The notes below the pieces were generated by a model that was not told the DNA's origin, made no database searches, and was given only the letters and a program-made list of their open reading frames with translations. The translations under genes were made by a program, and so were the position numbers. A stretch of 64,000 nt of DNA from Ascidia mentula (lineage: Eukaryota; Chordata; Ascidiacea; Phlebobranchia; Ascidiidae): the NCBI GenBank assembly GCA_947561715.1, contig OX387198.1, positions 744,001 to 808,000 on the forward strand, in the 5' to 3' direction. Numbering within the stretch: the first letter of the stretch is position 1; each line of letters opens with the position of its first letter. Of the stretch, positions 10,662 through 28,900 are shown in pieces.

Positions 10662-13280
10662 TGCTCAAATCAATATTATGTTGTCAAACTTTTTAAACCT
10701 CTTGATGAAACCTAAAGGGAAATTAGTGTCAGTTCCCTGACATTCTTTAGGTTCCTTAGTTCATTAGCTCCGTAAATTAGTCTCGATTTCCTTCCCTAAG
10801 AATCCTTAGATTCCTTATTTCGTAAAAACGGCGACCGCTTCTTCGCTTTATCGGAATTCTACATAAACTTCTTACATCAGCGAACCTTCCAGTAAAAGGA
10901 TTTAAACCCGCACGTGTTGGTATTGCATGCAACCAAAAGCGACAAAATCCCCTCTTGACACTGTTACGTAGAGAGCTGGACTAGTTGTCTGCATGACACT
11001 GTGCGCTTTTACCAACTTGGGCTCTGGTCTTACATTGAAAAGCTCATGCCACCTTCGATATATTCCAAGCGACACCGCTTGTGCAACTTGTGTTAAATGT
11101 TAAAAAACTCTGTAAGCTGCAGACAGATGTCCACTGTTTCGACCATGGTCTCATCAGTGCAGCTTGGTGTGGCTATGGAAGATCTTGCCGAAAAAAAACG
11201 GGTAACAGTACAAATACCGTAATTCGTTGGACACCAAACAAGTTGCAGCCATCCAGAGAAAATAGAGTGGAAAAATATGGCCAATAGTGCCGTTAGGCCC
11301 CGTGTCACAATAAATTATGTAAATAATAAAGGCATGGAGCCAATAATGTGAAATCTATGAGCTGCATACAGATATTCCCACTATTTCGCCAATAATTACA
11401 CCAAACTGCACTGATTAGAGCTTATATGTTGAAACAGTGGCCATTACCTTCATGCAACTCACAGAGTTTTTTGTTGGCTCCATGCCTGTTAAATAAAACA
11501 CTAACACAAGGAAAGCCCCAACAGCTCAAATTCGCTTGTGTTTTTTGTGCAGGTAATTTACACGCTCAGCCACACAGAACAGAGTTGTTTTAAACCCCAG
11601 CTAAGTTAACTTGTGTCGTAAAACCCGTAACGACTCTCCAACAAACACTGCAGTACTTGCTAAGCTTACGTGAGTACACACATTAAACCTTTTCAATGCC
11701 TGCAACACATTGTTCTCTTACAATTTGTTTCCAACTGTTTGCAGTGATCATGCACGCGAACTAAAAGCAAAATGCGGTTCCAATGCCAAATTTTGATGTT
11801 ATTCAAGCGTTGCCAATTTATTGCTAAATTTGCAAGTTTAATCATTGGTACAGCGTCTTTATACAAAACATCTACTGTTTATAAATGCACTTACACCCTT
11901 TAAATCGTTGTTACTGTACATGGCTGATATATTGTATATTTGTCGTTTAATCATCTACCACGGTCGAAAATATAGTAGTTGATACATGAACTTGTTAATT
12001 GGACTTTGGGTAATATGTTGAATTAAACCAGCGGTTTTACTTGCATTTACATTCACTTGCATTCTTAGAAAGTAGCAACAGATTTCCATACAATTTAGTG
12101 CATTTGTAATTGACTGATCCGTATTTGTAAGTAAGTGATTGAACGCCAAGTATTATTATTTCTACCACTATCTGTCGGTACAAACTCGGCGTGATTGATT
12201 ATGTCTGTTTTAGCAATATAAACATCCCTGTCAATCGTCCTGAAACATCGATCACAATTCACAAATTTGGCTCTTTAGCCACTAAAGGTTGGACGCCCCT
12301 GAATATCCGAAGAAAAACAAGTTTGTGTGTAAATATGTTAACTGTTGCATGTTGCATACTAGTAGCTGCTTGGTTATAACACAATATAGCGACTAAAAAA
12401 AGGTGTTTGGGTTATTCAGCACCTAAAGGCGGCATCTAAAACTTGTCGCTTTTACTCTACGACATCATAATCCCCTGCAAAGCATAAGCTCACTCAAGAA
12501 AACACAGGTCTTTGAACTCCAGCCTATAAACCTACATGCAGTGGACATTCTGGCAAGCACTTTCAACATGAGTTGTGTTTGCTTTGTCACTTCAGACAAG
12601 CCTACAGAAAAACCGTAATTTCTTTGGCATTTTGAAACACCAAGGTATACTTTTATGTGGTATTGTGTTGTTATAACAGCTTTGTTACCCCCAAAACGTC
12701 AATGGTTAATTAGTAAATGTAAACCCTACGGCATATTTTTATGTCCCCCAAACGTTTATAAAAACTAAAAATATATTAGGGCATTACCAGAAAAAAAGTC
12801 CCACTCAAGAATCTGCTCCTAAACTGATTGAACAAAAATGTTCAATGGCGTAACTGAAGGAATTCGCTGCCTGTTTTTTTTAGTTAACTATAAAGTTTTT
12901 AGCTTGAAATGTTTGTCAAAGTAAATTTTGATCAAGTTATATTGAACTAAAGCACAATTTGAAATTTTATTCTGCTTTTATGACGTTTTTTGTGATGGTA
13001 TATTTTCGTCCAGGGCTTTGCGTCATATTTTTGATACCATATCATACCTTGGCATGATTTCGTTTGGAATTTTAAAAGCAACCTTAAAAGCAAAACTATG
13101 ACTGCATACTTGGTACCGACTTCTTGATTTTGTAATTTTGGTCAAGCATTTAAAATTTTGTTTAATTATGACTTGATTATACTTGCACTAAAAGTAGACA
13201 CAGCTGATTACAATTTATTAGAGAACTGAAACCGTTCTTGACACCTTTGTTTTGCAACAAAGCACAAAAGAATTGTAGCC
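10662..13280. other. Divergent intergenic region between SLC13 and RECQL
   Basis: Apart from the fold-back element at 11331-11486 and a related arm near 11093-11180, I see no coding similarity. Both flanking genes point away, so their promoters lie here. No TATA box stands out. Confidence 0.45.
11331..11486. mobile_element. Fold-back (hairpin) MITE-like repeat
   Basis: GGCATGGAGCCAA at 11331-11343 is matched exactly by its reverse complement at 11474-11486. The arms inside continue as an imperfect inverted repeat ('gagctgcata...cactatttc' against 'gagttgcatg...cactgtttc'). A related single arm lies at about 11093-11180 ('actctgtaagctgcagaca...ccactgtttcgacc'). No clear target duplication was found, so the family is undetermined. 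Confidence 0.6.
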
Positions 13281-19189
<5,909 letters not shown>

Positions 19190-20093
19190 ACGTTGAAAGT
19201 TGTAATCCGGAATTCTCGTCACCACAAAAGGCAAAATAAAGTTTCGAATAAAAAAATATTCTGGGAATTTTTCCATGAATTGTCGCTTGGTAATCACCTA
19301 ACTTTTTCATGACATTGCAGAAATTAATGGCTGCATTTGTTTGAAGCACCAATAAAAGTTCACTGACCTACTGTGTTTATCCCCTGATGATTTTAGCGTT
19401 TTACACTAATGTAACCCCCAGAAACGCCACAGGGCGAGGAATGCAATGTGGTAAACATTGGTAAGCGAACCGTGTCGTCTTTGCGAAACAATGGAATCAA
19501 AATCAAATCATGTTTATTTTGCGCTAAAAAACAACTACACAGGTGAACAATATAAAAGGAAATAAAATGGCATGGGTACCGATAAAACCATAAAGGTTAT
19601 TAAGTCAGGCGCCAATAGAGCTCTTAAAGAAACGCAACGAAAAACTAACAATTGTATTTCCGTTTGGATAAAACCCTGAAAAATATGAAAACTACACATT
19701 ATCAGGGGGAAGTTTATAATCTTATAAGTCTCTTTAAGCGGCAGGGTCCTTCAGAGAAAGAATATGTGTCGATACGAAGACCTTCCCTCTGGAAATCAAA
19801 TGAACGTTGGAGTGGAATCCGTTAATTACGATAGAAATTCCTTACTTTTTCAGGCAAACAATTATGCTCGGGAACCCGCATTACTATTTATTGGCGGAAT
19901 AAACACATTTACCTTGAGGTGGTAAATGATTACTCGAATTAAATAAAAATTTCATTTCAAGATCGGCGTCAGCGCGACATGCGACATTAGCGCCGCGCAA
20001 GCCAGAAAAATCCCCTCGTGAAGAAAGCCGGAAGAAATTGAAAATCGACGCCCAATTGTTTAGAATTATTTTCCGATTGTTCGAACGAAAGAA
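19190..20093. other. RECQL to GMF intergenic region
   Basis: It contains the RECQL 3' end with poly(A) signals near 19235, and a copy of the pentamer-tailed dispersed repeat (19499-19617). The rest should include the GMF promoter. Nothing else was recognised. Confidence 0.4.
19499..19617 (-). repeat. Dispersed repeat with (ATTTG)-type tail, copy 1
   Basis: About 120 bp, closely similar to 38817-38941. On the minus strand both copies end in 'aataaacatgatttgatt', i.e. a short pentamer tail like those at the 3' end of some LINE-mobilised SINEs. The shared core includes 'ggttttatcggt' and 'catgccattttatttc'. Confidence 0.65.
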
Positions 20094-21410
20094 ATGGCAC
20101 AGGAACATGGTTTGGTAAGTGTCTCACACCTAAAAAACAAATTATTTTGTGTATAATTATGTTAAATATTGCAATGTTTGTACACAATGGAAAACTTATA
20201 AAACGACTTCTTCTTGCAATATTTCAACAAAACTAACGACTTTATTTTGTCGAAAAAGGCAACTGAAAGCATGTGCAAGCTTGGTGAAGGAGTGAAGGAG
20301 AAATTTAAGAAATTCCGTTTCAGAAAACAGGAGAACAGCGCTGCAATTATATGTTGGTTTGTCTGCATAACTCACTGTGACAAAATGTCTTGGATAGTTG
20401 TAGCAAGCAAAATATTACCAATTTTTTGTGTGAACATAGTAGTTGTTTTTGTATTTATTAAATTTTTTGTAATCTGCTAATTTTCAAATTGTTACAGTGA
20501 AGATAAACAAGGACGAAGTAGTTGTTATAGAAGATGAAATTGACGATGTTACTATTGAGGAAGTTGCAGAGGAATTGCCTGAGAGATCACCAAGATATCC
20601 TTTATCACTATGAAAAAAATAGAATGACTTGTAGTGTGACATAGAAACAGCAATGAATAGCTTAACTGTTCCCAAAAAACAATGTAACATTAAACGTTGC
20701 AAGTGTTTTTCTTGCCTGTAAAACCCCTGATTAAAGAGATAAATTTTCACTTTCCATTTGTCTGGACCAGTAATTTCTTTTGATTTGTACATTTACAAAC
20801 TGTCTTGCACAGATTACCGATAAAATTTCTTGAACAACATTTATTTCCAATCTATTAACAGCTAATGGGTAATTTCATTTTTTATACATATACAATTGGC
20901 ATTGTTAAAGCAAGGTAGCGTTATTATGATACATAAACATCTAATGAACCGTTCATACTTCGTGATGTTGTAGTGTGTATTTTTTTCCTTAATATATTCA
21001 CATTTGTGGCGTATAGTTACAAAAAGGTGCATAGTGATGGCAGAGTTTCCTACCCTCTCTGCTTTATTCTATTTTCACCTGCTGGATGCCAACCCAAACA
21101 ACAAATGCTCTTTGCTGGCTCAAGAAATCATGTGGTACAAACACTTGGATTTACGAAGGTTGGTTTGCTTGTCATTAACATTACATAAAACATCTGGACT
21201 TTATTAGAATGTGTTTGATTTCTTCAAGTATTGGAAAGTGATGCATTTGTTAAAGTTAAACATAAAGAATGTTTTAAAATAAGTGCAGAATCAACTTAAT
21301 TAATACTTCTGCAAGTCAAAACATTCTGCACTGCATTTTAGATCTTTGAAGTCCGTGACAAGGAAACTATAACCGAGGAATGGCTGTTGGACAAACTTTC
21401 AATTTTTTAA
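20094..21410 (+). CDS. GMF: Glia maturation factor (ADF-homology Arp2/3 regulator)
   Basis: Five exons: 20094-20114, 20259-20352, 20498-20594, 21002-21158, 21342-21410 (438 nt, 145 aa; vertebrate GMFB/GMFG 142). One ADF-H domain covers the protein: [56 protein letters not shown] and a final [12 protein letters not shown], each matching the GMF family closely. GMF binds Arp2/3, promotes debranching of actin filaments and blocks nucleation in the cytosol. It is equally related to GMFB and GMFG, so it is probably the single pre-duplication orthologue. Intron 3 has AT-AC ends of the minor spliceosome class (see separate entry). The second exon's acceptor (AAAAAG) is weak; the join keeps the frame and the family alignment. 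Confidence 0.95.
20595..21001 (+). other. U12-type AT-AC intron in GMF
   Basis: The 5' end is ATATCCTTT, the exact minor-class AT-AC donor. TTCCTTAAT, the minor-class branch-point consensus, lies 8 nt before the terminal AC. Joining 20594 to 21002 restores ...[11 protein letters not shown]..., which is continuous with the GMF family. No GT-AG choice gives this protein. Confidence 0.92.
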
Positions 21411-22193
21411 TTTTCTGCCTCAGAATTATGCTTTGGCACATCACCCAGATTCAACAGCTGTTCAACACCACACGCTGTTAAAAAATTTTAAAAAATGTCA
21501 TAATTTTATGACATTCTTATTCAGGTTTCAGCGAGTTATCCACTGTCATACATGGTCGCTGGGCAAAATGTGTCCAGTTTATTTGGTTGATATGGCCGTG
21601 TTTTGCAATAGTACCAATGTTATGTGATTATATCCAGCATTAGTTCATATCAAGAGATCTTTGTTTTCTAATGTTGAAACCTACTTTGAGAACCACTCAT
21701 CAATTTAACAACAAGTGTTTTTAACCATTTTAAAGTGTATTTTGACCAAAGTTATTCGATTGAACACACATTGTGCAATCAACTCTCTATTGTGGTATGT
21801 GGTTTTTATGTGATGTTTGTTACAATTTTATCATCAAACAGAGAAAGGAGGCTTGTAAGAAGTATCTCAAATAATATATCTAAATTTCTATGTTTTGTGC
21901 AATGCTATATTCAGGTAGAAAATTGTAGCATCAATTAAAACAGTAACTAATTGTGCACTTTAAGCAGAATTTATTTAAACTTCTGTGAATCTTTGCACAC
22001 ACTGCATGACATGTGAAATATTTGAAGCCAAAATCTGAACTCGCACACACATAAAGTACAACACAGTAAGTCTTTCTGTACAAAAAGGTACACAAGTAAT
22101 TGTATGTGATGCTACATAACTTGCTTCATCCCGGTAACTTTTTTTAATGAAATTATTGCTATTAAAAAATCTGCTTCAATATCGGAGCTTGGT
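21411..22193. other. Gap between convergent GMF and CNIH1
   Basis: Expected to hold the 3' untranslated regions of both genes. No coding similarity and no clear repeat were seen. Confidence 0.4.
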
Positions 22194-23379
22194 TCAATAT
22201 GTGACAAGGACGTAAATCATTCTGGAAAAACAAAAAAGAGTTTGAAAAAAACAAAAAATAATTACTACTTTCTTATTGGCAATATTGTGTTGATGAAAAC
22301 AAAATTTGACATGTTATGTAGATGTTAGTCTGTATTTACATTAGTATTCTTTTGAGTTAATCTAGTCTCACTAAAACTACAGGAATGTAATAATTGTACC
22401 CATATTAACATTGGTAAAAGTAAATTATCCACTTGGGTTAATCTCAGTCAAATTATGTTTGGAATACAATGACCAAATCCTACCCACCTGTACAGGTAAT
22501 AAAAGAATGAAATTAGATAGAAGACCAACTTGGCCCATCCTTCTTTCATGCAATAAGACAAAATATCAGCGTTCATTATTGTGGTTGGATCATACAGACC
22601 TGGTCCACTCATAACAGGCCTCTTGCTATACCTGGAAAACAAACAAGGTTGAAACCATGGTTTGTTTTTGGACCAATTCCATGAATGAACCTACCTGTAC
22701 ACATTGTAAGCTATAAGAGGAATATTTAATATAACTGTCAGCCACTCTCCAGCCCACAAGAACATAAGATTATAAAGCACATGAATGGCATATTCTGGAA
22801 TAACCAACTAAAAAACATGAAAATATAAATCCAGTTATTTCGTATAATTACAGGTTGTGGAAGAAATGCCCACCGGGTTTAAACTATTGCATTGATCAAT
22901 TGGGTTCTTGTAATCTGTTTTCAACTCGTCAAAGGCAATAATCTGAATAAGCAGAATAAAAATTAATATTTCATTAGATAACGATTAGCATAGTACACAA
23001 TTAGCAACCACTCTATGTTGCACCAAATTTGCAAGATAGAAATTTGTTCAGAGAATTCTCCCCCTTAAACTTTGTTAGTGCAAATTATGCACTGACTTGC
23101 CAATGTTTTTTTTGTAAAATAATGCATCAGGTTATTTTTCAAACCATATACTACACTCATGTATCCTGGGTATAGATACATAAAAGACAGATCTGTTGCT
23201 GGACACTGAGCAGCACAAGCAAACTCCTGCAGTCTTGTGTGACTATTTCTCATGTATGCTAATACAGCCAATGGCTTAATCATAATTACAACACTTACCT
23301 GCCATATTGCAAAAAATATAAGGAAGGCAGTCAAAATCAAAGCAAGGATGTAACAGAAAGCAGCAAAGGAGAACGCCAT
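22194..23379 (-). CDS. CNIH1: Cornichon, ER cargo-export receptor (CNIH1 type)
   Basis: Five exons on the minus strand: 23299-23379, 22874-22942, 22695-22807, 22488-22631, 22194-22221 (435 nt, 144 aa, the same length as human CNIH1). It starts [20 protein letters not shown], has the [20 protein letters not shown] loop without the insert that marks CNIH2/3, then VIPEYAIHV, a middle hydrophobic segment, [19 protein letters not shown] and a final [11 protein letters not shown] segment ending MIYVLVTY. Three to four membrane segments are evident. Cornichon proteins sit in the early secretory pathway and recruit TGF-alpha-like and other membrane cargo into COPII vesicles. The tiny last exon (28 nt) encodes only the last nine residues. 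It converges on GMF. Confidence is high because every splice phase closes. Confidence 0.96.
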
Positions 23380-24258
23380 GAAGGATGATATAAATTTTAC
23401 AGGCTGGGCATGTGGGCAGTATAATGCCGATTTATTTACAAAAGTCTGCAACAACATAAATTTACATCAGTTGAAAACAATTATTATAATCTTTTTCTGT
23501 TTTTACTTTAACATGCAATACTTTCAAGAAACGGTTTTCCAACATATCGTAGTGATTTTTAACGAAACTTGCTATTAATAATATTGGCAACATGGCAAGA
23601 CAGTAAGACACACATGACATAGCACGGTGCGCACGGAAACTAAATTAACGTACAAAATCCAGGACGCCTTTTTCGTGTGTGATTTGTGAAAAAAACAATG
23701 TACTTTAAATCTTTCTATTGCCCAAATTGAGCCGATGATATTTTGCGAATGGATGATTAACTTCAGGTTATCAACTTGGGCAGTCGCAGCGCTGCATACA
23801 AATAGCATACTCCAGTTAAAGCTAAAATGAACTGATAACCTGCACTTACAAACGTTATTGCACTTTCCTTTGAAACAATTTTTGCAATATGCTAAACCGC
23901 CAGTTCGACATTTTAAGCCGCAATAAGGTTTCCGCTGTTTATTCTTAACCCTAACCCGATTTTTTTGCTAAGCAAATGCAAATTTCGTCAAACGTCAACT
24001 TTTGCTTCAACTTTAAATTAACTTCCACCTGGTGGTGAATAATACATAAAACGCCGGCATGCATTCACACTTACTGAAGCAAACTTTGGAATTTTTTTTT
24101 TTTAGTCTAGACACAAAAACATATTTTTCCGGGATAATTTATTTATTTGAGTTCAAGTAAATCGTTATCGTGAAAACGACATAATCAAGGGCGAAGATTT
24201 TTGAATAAAAATAGGAAAACTGAATCCGCTGTTTTGTTATCCATGTCTGAAGAATCGC
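23380..24258. other. CNIH1 upstream region and gap before the myosin light chain gene
   Basis: No coding similarity. Should contain the CNIH1 promoter and the 3' end of the myosin light chain transcript. Confidence 0.35.
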
Positions 24259-25794
24259 TTATTCTTCTTCCTGTCCGTGAGTTATGATGTAACAAAGAGA
24301 TTTGTAGTCCAAGTTTCCAGCAACGTCAACTGGGGCGATTTCAAGCATTTGGTTCACCTGAAAAGATAAAAGGTTTATATTCGAACGTAGAATGAGATGC
24401 AAAACTGTAAGTTGCCAAATAACTGCAATGCACTGTGATTGTGAATGACTATTATAAATTATAAGCCATATTTTGGCAATAGTTGTGAATAACTGTGAAG
24501 TTTAATCGTCGTAAAGATAAAATTTTGGAAATTTTTACCTCATCTTGTGTGAATTTGTCGGCTTGGCTCATGAGGAGTTGGGAGATGCTGCGAACGAAAA
24601 ACTAATATTAAAAAAAACTCGCGACATGAAAATTAATTCCTATTTGAAAAACTTACAAATCTTTATGGAGGACACCCTTGTTTTCAGGGTCGAGCAGCTT
24701 GAAAGCTTGGACGATTGTATCTTCTGGGTCAGTTCCTATTAAAAACACGTCGATTTATGCTAAAGACTCTGTGATATTAGAGAGACAATATAGTTTTACG
24801 CCGTTGTCGATGAAAATTAAGTGCATTTTACAACAGAGAAGTAAACATTTTGCAGCCAGCATTGAGATGAAGTCTGTTAAACTTACACGAAATTAGAGTT
24901 TTAGAAAAAAATATTTTTACAAATATTACAATTTGAATCTTTTACTCAATTTTACGGCAATTTTAAAAGTTCTTACCGTGCAATTTGTCAGCCAACATGT
25001 TGAGGAAGACGGTGAAGTTGATGGCGGTCGGGGCTTCCAAAACCATAGCTTCAAGTTTCTCCATCTTGATGTCGCGCACGCCTTTGTAAAGAATGCATGG
25101 TGAGAATCTTTGGCCGTAAATATTTCTCGATATCGAATTTATTCATGTATATTTTATAGCCCTTGCTCTAAAACAATTTGTTATTCTTGTTTTGTGAGAA
25201 TCTATTGATATTTGGACTTCATATATTGCACGTCGTCATACCAAGTGATGCGTAGGTGTCCTTGAGGTCGATTTTGTCAATGAAACCATCTCTGTTGGCG
25301 TCGATCATAGAGAAAGCCTGCGAAGAATTGTATATACATTGAGAATAGTTAAAAGAAATGCCTTTCTTGCAAATTTTAAGAGGAAATTTGTAAAGATTTT
25401 AGCAAATTTTAGCATTCAATCGAATGAATATTTCGTGATTTATTCAAATTTAAACCTCTTTGAATTCTTGGATTTGGTTCTGGTCGAACATGGAGAAGAC
25501 ATTGGAGGTTGATTTCTGATCTTTCTTTCCTCCGTTCTTCTTTGATTTCTTTCCTGGTGCCTGTGAAGGTACAACACCCAATAAACAAATTAGTTGTCAC
25601 TCAAGAGGAGGCGGAGAAAATGTGGAAAAAATTAGATGGTACGCCAGCGGAAATTTATACCAGACCGGCAAATCAAATAAAACAGTTCAGCATTTTGTTG
25701 TTTGCATTTTAAGGAAGCCAAAACTAAATATTTAAGAAACACGAAAAGAAGAAACATTTTTATCGGCGTAAATATTCCCCACAACACTCACCAT
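24259..25794 (-). CDS. MRLC: Myosin regulatory light chain, muscle (MYL2-like)
   Basis: Seven exons on the minus strand: 25792-25794 (ATG only), 25456-25560, 25242-25317, 24977-25081, 24657-24735, 24539-24587, 24259-24357 (516 nt, 171 aa; human MYL2 166). The Lys-rich N terminus leads to [21 protein letters not shown], with the Thr/Ser that myosin light-chain kinase targets. The first EF-hand loop [12 protein letters not shown] keeps all Ca/Mg-binding positions. The later lobes are degenerate in calcium ligands ([14 protein letters not shown]), as usual. The end, [18 protein letters not shown], is diagnostic of muscle regulatory light chains. The protein wraps the second IQ motif of the myosin heavy-chain neck. 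A first exon contributing only the initiator codon is a notable structure. A TATA box lies about 110 bp upstream. Confidence 0.96.
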
Positions 25795-25903
25795 TTTGAA
25801 GTTGAGATTGAAGATTTCTCGGAGAAGAAACAGAAAGTTGTAGAAGTGATTGAACTGATTGTTGTCACGATGAATGTGTGATTGGTTACGTTCGACCTTC
25901 CCC

Positions 25904-25910
25904 TTTTATA
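25904..25910 (-). promoter_or_regulatory. TATA box of the myosin regulatory light chain gene
   Basis: The minus strand reads GGGATATAAAAGGGG here, 110 bp before the start codon, which leaves room for a 5' untranslated region of about 80 nt. A CRE-like TGACGTGA lies near 25958. Muscle structural genes of ascidians often have compact TATA promoters; that this one works in muscle is inferred. Confidence 0.7.
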
Positions 25911-28900
25911 TCCCAACTTTTTTCACTTCTCGAAGGTGACAACAACTTCAGCTGTATTGTGACGTGATAAACGGACGCCCAGCGTCGCGAGAGGTCGCGT
26001 GTTGGCGCCACTTCTGTGCGCTCCATATTTGGAAGCCGATATATTTACCACTCTCATAGACTGAGGGCTGGAATTGTGGAATGCATCCAAACCATGTTCA
26101 TATTTCCATTCAAACACGGTGATGTTACAAACATGGTGAATGTAGAAAAATAAAGGTTTACGTAACATTTTGCCTCAAAGTCAAGTTATGTAAAGGTTTG
26201 CAAACGTGTATTTTGTCTCCGGGTGGATTTATAGAGCAACAGAACAAACCTCGTTTGCTTCAAGTTGAAACACTTCGATATATTTAACAGACAAGATTAT
26301 GTTGGTTGTGTTTTATTAAACTAAAAACATGGTTTGTCAGTAAACATTCAGCAAAACACGTGTTCCAGTAGATTTGAAGTAGATTTCAAACGTCCACTTT
26401 GATTCGGTAGCCATGAGAGGGCGAGATGTATGTGAACTGCGCCACACAGCGACAAAAAGTTTATGAAAATTTTAACCGCTACATGTCAACAAAGAGCGCG
26501 GTTTCGGCGATATCCCTCGAGGAATAAACAAATAAAATATAGTATTTCGAATTGCTTTCGATTTAAAATTTTTTTTATTTATTTTGAATTGGTAAGAAAA
26601 TAACAGGCGTAAAAATACGCTCCGTTCAACGAATATTCTGTCCTTCGTAATAGGTTTAAGTTCTTTTCGTTTTCCCTGATCTTTTCAAAGTGTTTCAAGA
26701 ACGATAAGATGTGACACGCGATTGAACAGCGCAAATACTTCGACACACATCCTCATTTCAGTTGTGCATCCCTGAATAATCTAAAATATTTTTTTACGTT
26801 GTCCTCTACATGCAAATTTGCAATTCCCCGTGTGTTAAATCACAGACAATGGAAAAGATTGCGGACTCATGAGAAAAACAATAAGTTTTCTGTGGACAGA
26901 GCAACAAAAAAACGTCAAAAAGCAATCTTTCCGTCAAACTCAATTTTTATGACCTTTGCGAAAACCAATCAGCAAGACGACCTACAACTCATTCCCTCCA
27001 ATGAGGGAGTATTTCAAACCAAACGTTGTCAACACCAGCCTGCAAGAACGCCCCTAGGGTACAGTCACATCGAACAAGCAAGCTTCACCGCCGCACGCTT
27101 ATCACAACAAGTGTAAACAAAATAAACCCGATACCACAGCAGGGTCAGTTTTATTAGCAGGTGTTGTTGCGTGCAGCTTGTGAGTCACAACCGGGTCAAG
27201 GCATTCACGAAACTTATATACGCTCTAAGCGTTTTCCCGGTAAGATCAACAGTTGCCACCGTAAATTCTCTTCCAGTGAGTTATTAGATTTCTGTCGTTT
27301 TTATTGTTGTTGGTTTTGGTCGCAATATTACAGCAGCGTGCACCAGGCAAGCGTAAGAAGGTTATTGGTTGGATTTAGAGATTACGTCATGCAACACCGT
27401 TTCTTGTGTTTACTGTTCGTTTATTAGGTCACAATAGCAAGTGTTGAAACAGGTGAAGAAGTGTTGCCCAGGGCAGCAGTACATATCATGTACAGTACGT
27501 TTTGCGTACATTTTTTACATTTACTTTCTGATGTTGTTTTGCGCTCAAACTATGAACATTAGAAATTATGTAGATTGTCAGATATTTTCACTTGTGTCAC
27601 CAACAGGGTGTACGTGACATATGACACATGGCACGCATGACACTGACCTTATGAGGAAAAGTTGAAGTGGAATTTTGCCGAAAGTCATGATTCGGTTGAA
27701 ACTGTGTGGAGAATATTACAATAATTGATGTCAAACCTATATATACATATATATATACTGCATATGTGTATATGTATGTGTTGATAGCTTTAGTCAGGAA
27801 TCTATATTCTCTCTGTGTTATTGAAAGGAAATATTTCTCCTTTTGAAAATTATATTTAAAAACAGCGGTTTTTCAACAACAAAAGTTTTATGAATAATAT
27901 ATTCTTTCAAAGCGTCCACCACACGAACTTACATTACGTCAATACTTGCTGCACTTATACAGTTACTCACACACTTAGCAGGAAAGGAAGTATCAATAAA
28001 TGACGTCATGTGACGTAGCCTGCCTTGTTGGCTGAGGACCTGAGGTTAAGAAATTTCTGCCTTGATAAGCAAAACTTCCTTGTTGAACGAATCTGCTACT
28101 GCCATTGACTTAATTGAGGAAAATCCCCTAACTGAGCCATGAAAAACACTCGGAATTGGAGGAAATTACCGCAGTAGGTAAACATAATTATTTTACAGCA
28201 GTAATTTGCGAATGGAAATTCTGTGAAGTTTACGATTGAATCCCATTACCAATGACCCAAAGACTAGCGGTGTATGCACTCAGGCATGACGTCATTACGT
28301 CGGAAAAGAGGATTTCGATTAAAGGTAATTTCCCTGTTATGGGATTAGGGTTGAGTTCCGTTGTTAAGTTTAGTTTGAAGAAAGGATTTAGATGGGATTA
28401 AGATTTGTCGCCACATTTGAGTGAATCCATTATACGATACCGAGGGTAGAGCGTAAACCTACTTGGATGAAATAAGAAGAAATTATTACTTGAGTATGAA
28501 ATGCAGCGCAGACCGATTTTGGCAGTTTTTTGTGGTAAATTTTTACGTGGCAAAATTTATCGTTTTCAGAACACGGTTGTTCATTTATTGCAAATTATTT
28601 TTATTTATTTGTCTGTTATTAAAAAAAAACTAAATAATGATCATGAATTGTTGAATCAGCCACGTAACAATAGTCTTAGTATCGCCATTTTCCGAAAAGT
28701 CTTGCCCAGTTCTCATACGAATAATCCATCTAAAAGGTCAAGTGAGTTTGTTCTAAACAAATGTCAATCAAATTGACCAGGTGTGAAATTTGTTGTTGTC
28801 GTTTTATTTTGGCTCGCTGAGACTTTGGCAAAAAATTTTATGATTAATTTTTACCAAAATAAAAACTTTAGGAGTGCTGATATCAGACACCGGGGAATTG

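Noticed and set aside
26799-27116. 105-codon plus-strand frame
   Set aside because: It opens at a non-ATG codon, has no recognisable motif, and the composition is ordinary for AT-rich intergenic DNA.
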